Source of the DNA: Sphingomonas taxi
GTDB lineage: Bacteria; Pseudomonadota; Alphaproteobacteria; Sphingomonadales; Sphingomonadaceae
Reading direction: 5' to 3'
Assembly: GCA_003243195.1 (NCBI GenBank)
Contig: QFQI01000008.1
Coordinates: forward strand, 1-64,000
DNA: 64,000 nucleotides
Made by a program: the position numbers and the translations under genes. Under the pieces are notes generated by a model. The model made no database searches, was not told the origin of the DNA, and saw only the letters and a program-made list of their open reading frames with translations. Below are positions 6,904-15,426 of the stretch, piece after piece (positions within the stretch are counted from its first letter, which is position 1; every line of letters begins with the position of its first letter).

Positions 6904-9900
6904 GTGGGCGGGACGGGCGGGGCGATTTTCTACGATGCCAGCGGGCGGCGCGCGCACCGGGTGCGGGGGGCGCTCGCGGTGGCGGTGGCGGTGCCGGTCG
7001 TGCTGACGGTGCTGCTGCTGATCGCGGTGCTGCGCCCGATGGCCGGCGCCAGCCCGCGCTTCGCCGCATCCGCCGACGCGCCGCATGGGCTGGTGCCGGA
7101 GGCGACGGTGGGGGAGCGCGGCGCATGGCTGCCCGCGTCCAGCGGCGCGCGGCTGGGCGGCGGGACGATGGGCTTCTACATGCCGTGGGACGCGCCGTCG
7201 CGCCGCTCGCTGGCCGCGCATGTCGGCGCGCTGGAGTGGCTGGTGCCGGGTCTCGCTACCGTGACCGGGCGCGATCATCGTTTCACCGCCGAGCGCGACC
7301 CGTGGATGCACGCGCTGCTCGCCCGTAGCGGTCACGGCCCGAAGCTGCTGCCGATGGTGCAGAACGCCGCGGCGGACGGTAGCTGGGACGGCGCGGGCAC
7401 CGCCGCGCTGCTCGCCGATCCGCAGGCGCGTCGCCGCTTCGCCGCGCAGGTCGAGGCGCTGGTGCTGCGCGAACGGGGCGCGGGCGTGATGCTCGATCTC
7501 GAAAGCCTGCCGGCCGGCGCGCACCGCGACTATCGCCGTTTCCTGCGCGAGCTGCGCGCGCGCTTCGCCGCGCGCGGCTGGGTCGTGACGCTGGCCGCGC
7601 CGGTCGCCGACCCCGACTGGGATCTCGCCGCCTACGCCCGCGTCGCCGATCGCGTCGTGCTGATGGCCTATGACGAACATTGGATGGGCGGGGAGGCCGG
7701 GCCGATCGCGTCGCAGCCGTGGTTCGCGCGCGTCGTGGCGCAGGCGGTGGCGACGACCGGCGCGGACAAGGCGATCGTGGCGATCGGCAGCTATGCCTAT
7801 GACTGGGCGGGCCGCACGACGGTGCCGCTCGCCATCGACGACGCCTGGGCGCTGGCGGCGCGCGCGGGCGTGGTGCCGCGCTTCGACGCGGCGAGCGGCA
7901 ACAGCCATTTCGCCTATGAAGCCGCCGGTACGCGCCATCAGGTGTGGCTGCTCGACGCGCTCAGCGCCGCCAACCAGATGGCGGCGATCCGCCGCACCGG
8001 CGCGGCTGGCGTGGCGCTGTGGCGGCTGGGCAGCGAGGATCCGCATGTCTGGCGCGTGCTGTCCGGCGCGCCGCACCCGGACCTGCACACGCTGCCCGCG
8101 CCGGCCGGGATCGCGGTGGAGGGGCGCGGCGAGATCCTGCGCATGGCGGGCGAGGCCGCGCCCGGCGCGCGCCGCATCCGCTGGGACGGCGCGCTGATCC
8201 GCGACGCGCGCTACGTGGCGCTGCCGCGGCCCGACATGGTGGAGCGCACCGGCGCGCGTCGCCGCCAGATCGCGCTCACCTTCGACGACGGACCCGATCC
8301 GGCGTGGACGCCGCGCATCCTCGACGTGCTGGCGCGCGAGCGGGCGCCGGCCACCTTCTTCGTCACCGGCGTCAACGCGCTGGGGCAGGGCGCGCTGCTG
8401 CGCCGCATCGTCGCGCAGGGCAGCGAGCTGGGCAACCATTCCACCTCGCACGCCGACCTGTCGCGCCGCTCCGAAGCCGCGATCGCGCTGGAGCTGAAGG
8501 CGACCGAGCGGCTGGTGGAGGCGTACACCGGCCGCCGCATGACGCTGTTCCGGCCACCGTTCCTGGGCGACGCCGATCCCGATCGCCGCGACGAGCTGCA
8601 CGCGACGCGGGTCGCCGCGCGGCTCGGCTATCTGACGGTCGGCCTCAACGTCGATCCGCTCGACTGGCAGGGGCCGCGCGCCGCGACGATCGTGGCGCGC
8701 GTCGTCGCGCAGGTGGAGGCGGGCACCGACGCGCATCCGGCGCAGATCGTGCTGCTGCACGATTCCGGCGGCGACCGCGCGCAGACGCTCGCCGCGCTGC
8801 CGGCGATCATCCGCCAGTTGCGCGCGCGCGGCTATCAACTGGTCGGCGTCTCCGCGCTTGCCGGCCTGGCGCCCGCGACCGTCATGCCGGCGCTGGCCGG
8901 CGGCGAGGCGGGCGGTGCGGCGGGCACGCGCGGGCTGTTCGACGGTCTGGCATGGGCGCGCGACGGAGTGCTGGCGCTGTTCGCGATCGTCATCGCGGTC
9001 GGCATCGCGCGATCGGTGGCGCTCACCACGCTGGCGCTGTGGCGCCGGCGGCGCGAGCACGCGCCGGCCGGCGCGCCGCATCTGGTGCCGTCGTTCGTCT
9101 CGGTGCTGATCCCGGCCTTCAACGAAGCGCGCGTGATCGAGGCGTCGGTGCGGCGCATCCTCGCCAGCCACGGGCCGCGCGTCGAGGTGATCGTGATCGA
9201 CGACGGCTCCACCGACGGCACGTCGGAGGTGGTGGCGCGCGCGTTCGGCATCGACCCGCGCGTGCGGCTGCTGACGCTGGCGAACGGCGGCAAAGCGCGC
9301 GCGCTCAACACCGCGCTGGGCTGCGCGCGCGGCGACGTGGTGATCGCGCTGGACGCCGATACGCAGTTCGAGCCCGATACGATCGCGAAGCTGGCGCGCT
9401 GGTTCGCCGATCCGCGCATCGGCGCGGTGGCGGGCAATGCGAAGGTCGGCAACCGCGTCAACCTGCTCACCCGCTGGCAGGCGCTGGAATATGTCACCGC
9501 GCAGAACCTGGAGCGGCGCGCGCTGGCGGCGCTGGGCGCGGTGACGGTGGTGCCCGGCGCGATCGGCGCGTGGCGGCGCGTGGCGCTGGATCAGGTCGGC
9601 GGCTATCCGGAGGATACGCTGGCCGAGGATCAGGACCTGACCATCGCGGTCCAGCGCGCCGGCTGGCGCGTGTCGTGCGACAATGACGCGATCGCCTGGA
9701 CCGAGGCGCCCGAAACCGCGCATGCGCTGTTCAAGCAGCGGTTCCGCTGGGCGTTCGGCACGCTGCAATGCCTGTGGAAGCATCGCGCGCTGCTGGGACG
9801 CGGCGGCGCGGGCGGGCTGGGGCGGGTCGGCCTGCCGCAGGCGCTGGTGTTCCAGTTCCTGTTCACGCTGGCCGCGCCGCTGATCGACGTCGCGCTGCTG

Positions 9901-10254
9901 CTGGGCATCGGCGGCACCGCGTGGCGGGTCGCCGATCGCGGCTGGGACGCGGCGGGCGGCGACGCCTTGTGGGTGGCGGCGTTCTGGGTCGCGTTCGCCG
10001 CGATCGACCTGCTGTGCGGCTGGATCGCGTGGCGGATGGACGGCCGCGAGGCGCGCTTCCCGGCGCTGCGGCTGCTGGCGCAGCGCTTCGGCTATCGCCA
10101 GTTGCTCTATGCGGTGGTGCTGCGCGCGCTCTATGTCGCGGCGACGGGGCCGAAGGTCGGCTGGGGCAAGTTGGAACGCTCGGGCAGCGTGGCCGGATCG
10201 GGGGCGATGGCGGCGAACGACGTGCCGGCGGCGGAGGTGCGCGCGGCGGCGTGA
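6904..10254 (+). CDS. three-module GH18-like / polysaccharide deacetylase / GT2 glycosyltransferase (1116 aa)
   Basis: After a short cytoplasmic tail comes a membrane segment (residues ~22-45). Residues ~80-420 resemble a GH18 glycosidase barrel (G-V-M-L-D-L-E near the active site; V-L-M-A-Y-D-E). Residues ~455-650 are a NodB deacetylase (T-F-D-D-G-P-D, metal ligands in H-S-T-S-H, L-H-D-S-G). A second membrane segment (~680-705) leads into a family-2 glycosyltransferase (V-L-I-P-A-F-N-E, D-D-G-S-T-D-G, D-A-D-T, E-D-Q-D-L, and Q-R-F-R-W) followed by C-terminal membrane helices. This arrangement is known for processive poly-sugar synthases: the GT makes a beta-linked polymer inside, and the deacetylase/hydrolase modules modify it outside. 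GTG start. It is divergent from the amidohydrolase gene. Confidence 0.88.
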   Translation: MGGTGGAIFYDASGRRAHRVRGALAVAVAVPVVLTVLLLIAVLRPMAGASPRFAASADAPHGLVPEATVGERGAWLPASSGARLGGGTMGFYMPWDAPSRRSLAAHVGALEWLVPGLATVTGRDHRFTAERDPWMHALLARSGHGPKLLPMVQNAAADGSWDGAGTAALLADPQARRRFAAQVEALVLRERGAGVMLDLESLPAGAHRDYRRFLRELRARFAARGWVVTLAAPVADPDWDLAAYARVADRVVLMAYDEHWMGGEAGPIASQPWFARVVAQAVATTGADKAIVAIGSYAYDWAGRTTVPLAIDDAWALAARAGVVPRFDAASGNSHFAYEAAGTRHQVWLLDALSAANQMAAIRRTGAAGVALWRLGSEDPHVWRVLSGAPHPDLHTLPAPAGIAVEGRGEILRMAGEAAPGARRIRWDGALIRDARYVALPRPDMVERTGARRRQIALTFDDGPDPAWTPRILDVLARERAPATFFVTGVNALGQGALLRRIVAQGSELGNHSTSHADLSRRSEAAIALELKATERLVEAYTGRRMTLFRPPFLGDADPDRRDELHATRVAARLGYLTVGLNVDPLDWQGPRAATIVARVVAQVEAGTDAHPAQIVLLHDSGGDRAQTLAALPAIIRQLRARGYQLVGVSALAGLAPATVMPALAGGEAGGAAGTRGLFDGLAWARDGVLALFAIVIAVGIARSVALTTLALWRRRREHAPAGAPHLVPSFVSVLIPAFNEARVIEASVRRILASHGPRVEVIVIDDGSTDGTSEVVARAFGIDPRVRLLTLANGGKARALNTALGCARGDVVIALDADTQFEPDTIAKLARWFADPRIGAVAGNAKVGNRVNLLTRWQALEYVTAQNLERRALAALGAVTVVPGAIGAWRRVALDQVGGYPEDTLAEDQDLTIAVQRAGWRVSCDNDAIAWTEAPETAHALFKQRFRWAFGTLQCLWKHRALLGRGGAGGLGRVGLPQALVFQFLFTLAAPLIDVALLLGIGGTAWRVADRGWDAAGGDALWVAAFWVAFAAIDLLCGWIAWRMDGREARFPALRLLAQRFGYRQLLYAVVLRALYVAATGPKVGWGKLERSGSVAGSGAMAANDVPAAEVRAAA

Positions 10255-10278
10255 CGGCGCGCGTCGCGCCTCACCCGC

Positions 10279-11442
10279 TCACACGATCGCGTGCGGCACG
10301 TAGCGGGCGAGGTCGCGGGTGATCGGGCCGTCGTCCTCGCGCACCGACATCGCCACCGGCTCGTCGCCGACGATCCACGAGCCGATCACGGCATGCTGGC
10401 CGTCGAACACCGGGAGCGGGGCGAGCGCCTGGACGATATGGCCTTCCTCGCCGTAACCGCCCGCGGGGCCGCGATCCTCCGCCGCGCCGTCGTGCAGTTC
10501 GATGTCCCAGCCCTCGCGCGAGAACAGCGGCTTGCGGACCCAGCGCGCACCGATCGCCGCCACGCCGGCGGCATCGTCGGCGAAGGCGGCGGGCAGCAGA
10601 TTGGGGTGGCCGCGGTGGCGGTCCCACAATAGCGGCAGCATCCCCTTGTTCGACAGGATCGCCTTCCACGCCGGTTCCAGGAACAGGGTCCTGGTCGCCG
10701 GCAGGTGCGCGGCATAGGGCTCGCGCAGCATGTCCTCCCACGGATAGAGCTTGAACAGCGCCGCGATCAGCACCGAATCCTCGTCCACGAACTGCCCGTC
10801 GCCATCGACGCCGATCCGGTCGATCGCGACGAACGCGGGGTCCAGCCCGGCCTGCCGCGCGGCATCCTCCAGATAGCGGACGGTCTGACGATCCTCCTCG
10901 TGATCGGCGACGCTGGCGAAATGCAGCGTGCTGCCCGCGGTGAACAGCGCGCCGAACCGTTCGACCAATGCATCGTGCAGGCGGTTATATTGATCCGCGC
11001 CGGCCGGCAGCGTGCCGTCGGCGATGCGATCCTCCAGCCATTGCCACTGGAACAGCGCGGTTTCGTAGAGGCTGGTCGGGGTGTCGGCGTTATACTCCAG
11101 CAATTTGGCCGGCCCAGCGCCGTCATGGGCGAAGTCGAACCGCCCGTAGAGCGTCGGCGCCTGCGTACGCCACGATGCCGCCACCACGTCGCGCATCTCG
11201 GGCGGGATCGCGAGCCGCTGCATCAGCGCGTCGCTGCCCGCGATCTCATCGACCAGCGCCAGGCACATCTGGTGCAGCTCGGCGCTGGGCGCCTCGATCT
11301 GTTCCTCGACCTCCTCGATCGAGAAGCGGTAATAAGCGCGTTCGTCCCAGTAACGCTGCCCGTCCATGTGGTGGAAGGTGAAGCCCATGTCGCGGGCGAT
11401 GTCCTCCCAGCCGGCGCGCTCGCCGGTGACGATGCGCTCCAT
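10279..11442 (-). CDS. glutathionylspermidine synthase-like ATP-grasp ligase (YjfC/YgiC type, 387 aa)
   Basis: The protein has the pre-ATP-grasp start (residues 1-90, rich in aromatic residues, F-H-H-M-D-G-Q-R-Y-W) and the C-terminal ATP-grasp part of the YgiC/YjfC family (L-L-E-Y-N-A-D-T-P-T-S-L-Y-E as the nucleotide/metal loop; R-W-V-R-K-P-L-F-S-R-E-G-W). E. coli relatives resemble the synthetase half of GspSA but their real substrate is not established. It lies 6 bases after the PspA-like gene, so it is the last gene of the minus-strand arm of the yjf module. Length is normal for the family (~385). Confidence 0.9.
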   Translation of the reverse strand: MERIVTGERAGWEDIARDMGFTFHHMDGQRYWDERAYYRFSIEEVEEQIEAPSAELHQMCLALVDEIAGSDALMQRLAIPPEMRDVVAASWRTQAPTLYGRFDFAHDGAGPAKLLEYNADTPTSLYETALFQWQWLEDRIADGTLPAGADQYNRLHDALVERFGALFTAGSTLHFASVADHEEDRQTVRYLEDAARQAGLDPAFVAIDRIGVDGDGQFVDEDSVLIAALFKLYPWEDMLREPYAAHLPATRTLFLEPAWKAILSNKGMLPLLWDRHRGHPNLLPAAFADDAAGVAAIGARWVRKPLFSREGWDIELHDGAAEDRGPAGGYGEEGHIVQALAPLPVFDGQHAVIGSWIVGDEPVAMSVREDDGPITRDLARYVPHAIV

Positions 11443-11448
11443 CGACGT

Positions 11449-12189
11449 TCAGCCGCCGGACTTGTCGTCGAGCCGCCCCGTTTCGCGTCGGGCCTCGCCG
11501 CCGTCGCGCGGCGCCGCGAGCCGCGCCAGGATGTCGTCGGCGCTGGACGATCCCGGCAGCAGCCCGGCGCGCTCCAGCTTGGCGTCCAGATCGGCGCCGG
11601 TGCGCATGTCCTCCAGCTCGGCGGCGGCGCGGAACTTCTCCTCGCGTACCGCCTGCCGCTCCTTCAGCCGCGCCAGGCTGTCGGCGGCGGAGCCGAGCTG
11701 CGACTGCGCGCCGTGGGTGTTGCTCGCGATCTGCGCCTGCGCCTGCTGCACGCTCTCGTTGGCGCGCACCACGTCGACCTCGCGGCGCAGCGCCTCGATC
11801 TTGCCGTCGCCGGCCTTGATGATGCCGCGCATCCGGTCCTCGGCGGCGCGCATGTCGGCGACCTGCGGCGTCTTGGCGTTCACCTCGCGCTCGATCGTCG
11901 CCAGCCGTTCGGCCACCTCGCGCGCCAGATCCATGTCGCCGCGCCCCATCGCGGCGCGCGCCGACGCCTCATATTTGTCGCGCTGCGCGGCGAGCTGCTC
12001 GATCTCCTTCTCGATCAGCCGCCGCCGGGCGGTGACGGTGGCGAGATCGTCGCGCGCCTTGCCCTGCGCCGCGCCGGCGTCGCGGATCTGCTGGTCGAGG
12101 ATCGTCAGCGCGCGTGCGTCGACCACCGACTGCCCCGCCTCATGCGCGGTGCCGCGGATGAGGGTGACGAATTGCTTCCACATGGACAT
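11449..12189 (-). CDS. PspA/IM30-family protein (YjfJ type, 246 aa)
   Basis: The protein is almost entirely coiled coil, rich in A, R, E and Q, from residue ~25 to 200, with the amphipathic start M-S-M-W-K-Q-F-V-T-L-I-R-G typical of PspA proteins that bind stressed inner membrane (ESCRT-III superfamily). It is the middle gene of a three-gene minus-strand arm (DUF2170, PspA-like, ATP-grasp), the order seen for yjfI-yjfJ and yjfC in enterobacteria. Expected role: membrane maintenance under envelope stress. No PspF, PspB or PspC is seen nearby, so control must differ from the E. coli psp regulon. Confidence 0.92.
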   Translation of the reverse strand: MSMWKQFVTLIRGTAHEAGQSVVDARALTILDQQIRDAGAAQGKARDDLATVTARRRLIEKEIEQLAAQRDKYEASARAAMGRGDMDLAREVAERLATIEREVNAKTPQVADMRAAEDRMRGIIKAGDGKIEALRREVDVVRANESVQQAQAQIASNTHGAQSQLGSAADSLARLKERQAVREEKFRAAAELEDMRTGADLDAKLERAGLLPGSSSADDILARLAAPRDGGEARRETGRLDDKSGG

Positions 12190-12201
12190 GAACGATGATC
12201 C

Positions 12202-12642
12202 TCAGGCGGCGGCGAACGCCTGCCGCAGGTCCGCGGCGGCATCCAGCGCATTGTGGGCGAGCGCGCGCAGCTCGATCAGGATCGTGCGCAGCGTCGATTC
12301 GATCGAAAGCTCCCCGATCAGCTCGTAATATTCGCGCCCGTCGAGATCGGTGATCGCGAAGTTGGACAAGGGCACCAGCTTCTGCGCCCGGAGCAGGAAA
12401 TGGTTGAAGGCCGCGGCGTCCGCCATCTCGTCCACCGGCCACAACAGCGAGGAGACGACGATCTGCTCGCCCGCGCAACTGACGAAGATCGCCAGGTCGC
12501 CATGGTCGTGCATGACGACGCGCAGCACCGGATCGGCGCTGCCGACGCGCTCCACGGTCAGCTCGTCGCGGTGCTCGGGAGCGCCCAGCGCGTCGGCCAG
12601 CCGCCCGATCGTCCACACCCGTGCCGTATCGTCCACGCTCAT
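12202..12642 (-). CDS. DUF2170 protein (YjfI type, 146 aa)
   Basis: The start is fixed by a strong ribosome-binding site (GGGAGGACC, then ATG 12642); the upstream extension of the frame has no protein character. The product is a small acidic soluble protein with the DUF2170 features: central V-V-M-H-D-H-G-D-L-A-I-F-V, then L-L-W-P-V-D-E-M, and a late L-S-N-F-A-I-T. It is the first gene of the minus-strand arm, 12 bp before the PspA-like gene. In enterobacteria yjfI is always beside yjfJ. Its biochemical function is not known. Confidence 0.9.
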   Translation of the reverse strand: MSVDDTARVWTIGRLADALGAPEHRDELTVERVGSADPVLRVVMHDHGDLAIFVSCAGEQIVVSSLLWPVDEMADAAAFNHFLLRAQKLVPLSNFAITDLDGREYYELIGELSIESTLRTILIELRALAHNALDAAADLRQAFAAA

Positions 12643-12727
12643 TGGTCCTCCCGCCGTGCTTGACACCTCAAGCATAAGCCCGCAGCCTTTGGCAAGGCGG
12701 ATGGGCGCGTGAAGGGTGTGAGGCGAG
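12643..12727. promoter_or_regulatory. divergent control region of the two yjf arms
   Basis: The 85 bases between the DUF2170 start (minus) and the DUF2491 start (plus) must hold both promoters and ribosome-binding sites of the module. TTGACACC at 12659-12666 is a good -35-like hexamer for the plus strand, with no convincing -10. No inverted repeat long enough to be an operator was seen. Confidence 0.4.
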
Positions 12728-13369
12728 ATGATCTTCGGCAGCCTGTTCGGCGGCGGACGCGAGGAAGCACGCGCGCAGGTGGCGGTGGTGCGCGACATCA
12801 CGATCGGGCGGACGGTGCGGCTGGACGCGCTGGCGTGGCGGCGGCTGGCGGGCGGCACCTTCACGCTGGAGCGCGACACGCTGGAGATCACCGCGCAGGG
12901 CATCATCAAGCTGGATGACGGCGGCGGCTATGTCCACCGTTTCTACACCGACGACGAGCTGATGCTGCAGGCGGTCAGCCAGCGGCCGGACGGATCGGAC
13001 GCCGACGATTTCACGCTGTTCCGCCCGTGGTCCTCGACCTATGCGACCGGCGGCTGGGACGATGCGGCGTTCCGCGACCGGCTGAGCCAGCCGGTGTGGG
13101 AGGAGGCCGGGCTGCCGCCGTTCCGGCGCTTCTGGTATGACGGCGACGATCGCGTGCAGCCGCCCGTGCAATTGTGGGAAGCGCTGTATTATGAACGCGA
13201 TGCCGAGCCGGTGAAGCACATCCGCCAGCAATGCATGCTCTACATCCGCGACCTCGCGCCCGAGGGGCAGGAGCTGCTGCTGGCGCTGTCGGCGCGGCCG
13301 GAGGGCGGGGACACCACGCACGACATCATGATCGGCCTGCCGCTGTCGCCGGCCGAATTCACCGCGTAG
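12728..13369 (+). CDS. DUF2491 protein (YjfK type, 213 aa)
   Basis: A soluble protein starting M-I-F-G-S-L-F-G-G with the DUF2491 pattern: D-G-G-G-Y-V-H-R-F-Y-T-D-D-E, an F-R-P-W-S-S motif in the middle and a long acidic second half (L-W-E-A-L-Y-Y-E-R-D). It opens the plus-strand arm and is followed at 25 bp by the DUF350 gene. yjfK is one of the six conserved genes of the yjfIJKLMC operon, here relocated to the opposite strand from yjfI and yjfJ. Function unknown; association with membrane stress is inferred from the neighbours. Confidence 0.9.
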   Translation: MIFGSLFGGGREEARAQVAVVRDITIGRTVRLDALAWRRLAGGTFTLERDTLEITAQGIIKLDDGGGYVHRFYTDDELMLQAVSQRPDGSDADDFTLFRPWSSTYATGGWDDAAFRDRLSQPVWEEAGLPPFRRFWYDGDDRVQPPVQLWEALYYERDAEPVKHIRQQCMLYIRDLAPEGQELLLALSARPEGGDTTHDIMIGLPLSPAEFTA

Positions 13370-13394
13370 CATAAGCCAGGGGACCGCGCGCATC

Positions 13395-13808
13395 ATGCTG
13401 GACATCACCGCCTTTCTCGCCGGGGCCGGGCATTTCCTGCTCGCGTTCGGCATCGCCTGCGTCTTCCTGGCCGTGTTCAAATGGCTGTACCAGGCCTCCA
13501 CGCCGTATGACGAGCGCCGGCTGGTGGCGGACGGCAACATGGCGGCGGCGATCGTGTTCGGCGGCGCGATCCTCGGCTTCGCGCTGCCGCTCGCCTCCGC
13601 GCTGGAGGTGACCGCCAATCCGGTCGAGTTCGTCGCCTGGGCGGTGCTGGCCGGGGTGATCCAGGTGGTGGCGTCGCTGGTGGTGCGGCGTATCGTGATC
13701 CGCGACCTGGTGGCGCGGATCGAAACCGGCAACGTGGCGAGCGCGGTCTATATGGCGGCGACCTCGATCGCGGTCGGGCTCATCAACGCCGCCAGCATGA
13801 CCTATTGA
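13395..13808 (+). CDS. DUF350 membrane protein (YjfL type, 137 aa)
   Basis: Four predicted membrane helices (residues ~12-33, 48-70, 75-100, 115-135) and the DUF350 pattern around the second helix (N-M-A-A-A-I-V-F-G-G-A-I-L-G-F-A-L-P). Normal family length is 130-140. The loop Y-D-E-R-R-L-V-A-D-G-N before helix 2 is typical. It lies between the DUF2491 and DUF1190 genes, in the order yjfK-yjfL-yjfM. It is presumed to act in the inner membrane together with the PspA-like protein. Confidence 0.93.
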   Translation: MLDITAFLAGAGHFLLAFGIACVFLAVFKWLYQASTPYDERRLVADGNMAAAIVFGGAILGFALPLASALEVTANPVEFVAWAVLAGVIQVVASLVVRRIVIRDLVARIETGNVASAVYMAATSIAVGLINAASMTY

Positions 13809-13816
13809 GGCTGCCC

Positions 13817-14449
13817 GTGACCGACATGCCCCTCCGCCGCCGCAAGCGCTCCGCCGCCGCCGGCCTGTCCGCCGCGGGTGCGCTGGCGATGCTGTCCGGC
13901 TGCGACGCCTCGCCCGACGACCAGCAGCGTTTCGGCCCGCCGACCGAGGTGTCGGCGTTCAAGACGGTCGACGAATGCGTCGCCAGCGGCGCCTTCGCGA
14001 AGGTGACGTGCGAGGATGCCGCGAAGGCCGCCGCCGGCGAGGACGGCAAGGCCGCGCCGCGGTTCGATTCGCAGAACTTGTGCGAGGACCAGTTCGGCTC
14101 CGGCCAGTGCCTGGCGCGCAACGAGGGCGGGCAGAGCTTCTTCGTGCCGCTGCTGACCGGGTTCATGATCGGGCGGATGCTCGATGGCGGCGGCGGCTAT
14201 CGCTACAACGGCCTGTACCGCAGCCGCCGCGACAATAGCTGGTACACGCCGTCGGGCGCGTGGCTCTACAACGGCGGCTATGGCGGGCGCGGCTACCGCT
14301 ATCAGGTCGGCTCGCGCGCGATCACCACGCCGGTCACCACGCAGCGTATCCAGACGCGCAGCTCGGTGGTGTCGCGCGGCGGCTTCGGCGGGCGCGTGTC
14401 GGCGCGCTCCAGCGGCGGCTGGGGCGGTGGACGCTCCTTCGGGGGATGA
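13817..14449 (+). CDS. DUF1190 lipoprotein (YjfM/YgiB type, 210 aa)
   Basis: The N-terminus is basic (R-R-R-K-R), followed by a hydrophobic stretch and a lipobox (A-M-L-S-G-C) near residue 30, so the mature protein should be a lipid-anchored periplasmic protein. It then shows the DUF1190 sequence with conserved cysteines (V-D-E-C, V-T-C-E-D, L-C-E-D-Q, G-Q-C) and ends in a glycine/serine/arginine-rich tail. GTG 13817 is chosen because GAGG lies six bases before it; ATG 13826 is the alternative. It overlaps nothing, lies 8 bp after the DUF350 gene and ends the plus-strand arm. Confidence 0.88.
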   Translation: MTDMPLRRRKRSAAAGLSAAGALAMLSGCDASPDDQQRFGPPTEVSAFKTVDECVASGAFAKVTCEDAAKAAAGEDGKAAPRFDSQNLCEDQFGSGQCLARNEGGQSFFVPLLTGFMIGRMLDGGGGYRYNGLYRSRRDNSWYTPSGAWLYNGGYGGRGYRYQVGSRAITTPVTTQRIQTRSSVVSRGGFGGRVSARSSGGWGGGRSFGG

Positions 14450-14505
14450 CGCAGCCGAACGCGTGCCCGTGCGTTCGCCGGTGACATGACCAACAAGGGG
14501 CAGGG

Positions 14506-15282
14506 ATGACACGGCTTTTCCACGTCAGCGACGTCCATTTCGGGGCGGAGGATCCGCAGGCGGTCGCCTGGTTTCGCGATGTGGTGGCGCAGGAGAAACC
14601 CGACGCGGTCATCATGACCGGCGACCTGACCATGCGCGCGACCCGGCGCGAGTTCGACGCGGGCGGCGCGTGGTTGCAGAGCCTGGGCGTGCCGGTGACG
14701 CTGGAGGTGGGGAACCACGACATCCCCTATTACTGGGATCCGCTGCGCCGGCTGTTCTCGCCCTATTCCCGCTATGCCGCGGTGGAGAAGATGATCGAGA
14801 AGCCGCTGGAGATCCAGGGCATCACGATCGTGCCGCTGAAGACCACCGCTCGCGCGCAATGGCGCTGGAACTGGTCAAAGGGGCGGGTGAGCCACGGGTC
14901 GCTGCGCCGCGCGCTGGCGCTGGTGGAGGCGGCGCCGCGCGGCAACCTGATCTTCGTCGCGGGCCACCATCCGCTGATCGAAGGCGGGACGAAGGGCACC
15001 GCCCGGACGCGGCGCGGCGACGTGGCGCTGGCCGACCTGGCCGATGCCGGGGTGCATGCGGTGCTGTCCGGCCACGTCCACGATCCGTTCGACGTGCCGT
15101 ATGAGCGCAACGGCTGGAAAGTGCGGCTGATCGGCGCGGGCACGCTGTCGAAGCGCGTCCGCAATTCGCCGCCCGCCTTCAACGAGATCCGCGTGACCGG
15201 CGACCGTTTCGAAACGGTCGTGCGCACCATGTCCGACCTGCCGGAGCGGCCGATCAGCGAGACGATGAGCGCGGGGCGGTAG
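14506..15282 (+). CDS. calcineurin-like metallophosphoesterase (258 aa)
   Basis: All blocks of the metallophosphoesterase fold are present in order: D-V-H near residue 10, G-D-L at ~39, G-N-H-D at ~68, G-H-H at ~152 and G-H-V-H at ~188. These ligands bind the two metals that attack a phosphoester. The family includes CpdA-type cyclic nucleotide phosphodiesterases and UDP-diacylglucosamine hydrolases; the substrate cannot be told from sequence alone. No signal peptide, so cytoplasmic. It starts 56 bp after the DUF1190 gene; an imperfect hairpin repeat follows its stop. Confidence 0.9.
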   Translation: MTRLFHVSDVHFGAEDPQAVAWFRDVVAQEKPDAVIMTGDLTMRATRREFDAGGAWLQSLGVPVTLEVGNHDIPYYWDPLRRLFSPYSRYAAVEKMIEKPLEIQGITIVPLKTTARAQWRWNWSKGRVSHGSLRRALALVEAAPRGNLIFVAGHHPLIEGGTKGTARTRRGDVALADLADAGVHAVLSGHVHDPFDVPYERNGWKVRLIGAGTLSKRVRNSPPAFNEIRVTGDRFETVVRTMSDLPERPISETMSAGR

Positions 15283-15305
15283 CGCCGCGCCTCCCGGCTC
15301 ACGTC

Positions 15306-15345
15306 CCCGTCCGTCATGTCCGCGAAGGCGGGAACGACGGACGGG
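15306..15345. repeat. intergenic hairpin repeat after the phosphoesterase
   Basis: An 18-bp stem with two mismatches (CCCGTCCGTCATGTCCGC against GCGGGAACGACGGACGGG) around GAAG. The pattern 'CGTCAT-tCCCGC-GAAG-GCGGGA-aCGACG' is a common intergenic palindrome type in sphingomonad genomes. It may act as a terminator or mRNA stabiliser. Reading frames that extend rnr upstream run through it, which argues against those early starts. Confidence 0.7.
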
Positions 15346-15426
15346 CGCGGGATGATGGCGCGGGGAGGGCGCGATGACCGTCGCTCCGCGATGGCTTTCC
15401 CCACGCGCACCCCCTATCTCCTGCCG

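Noticed and set aside
6862..9783. 973-codon open frame on the minus strand
   Set aside because: It is the shadow of the GH18/NodB/GT2 gene. In DNA of about 70% GC, long antisense frames are common, and this one is arginine/alanine/histidine-rich without domains.
15316..15426. upstream start for RNase R
   Set aside because: The extra codons pass through an intergenic hairpin repeat and do not resemble RNase R N-termini; GTG 15427 gives the usual beginning.
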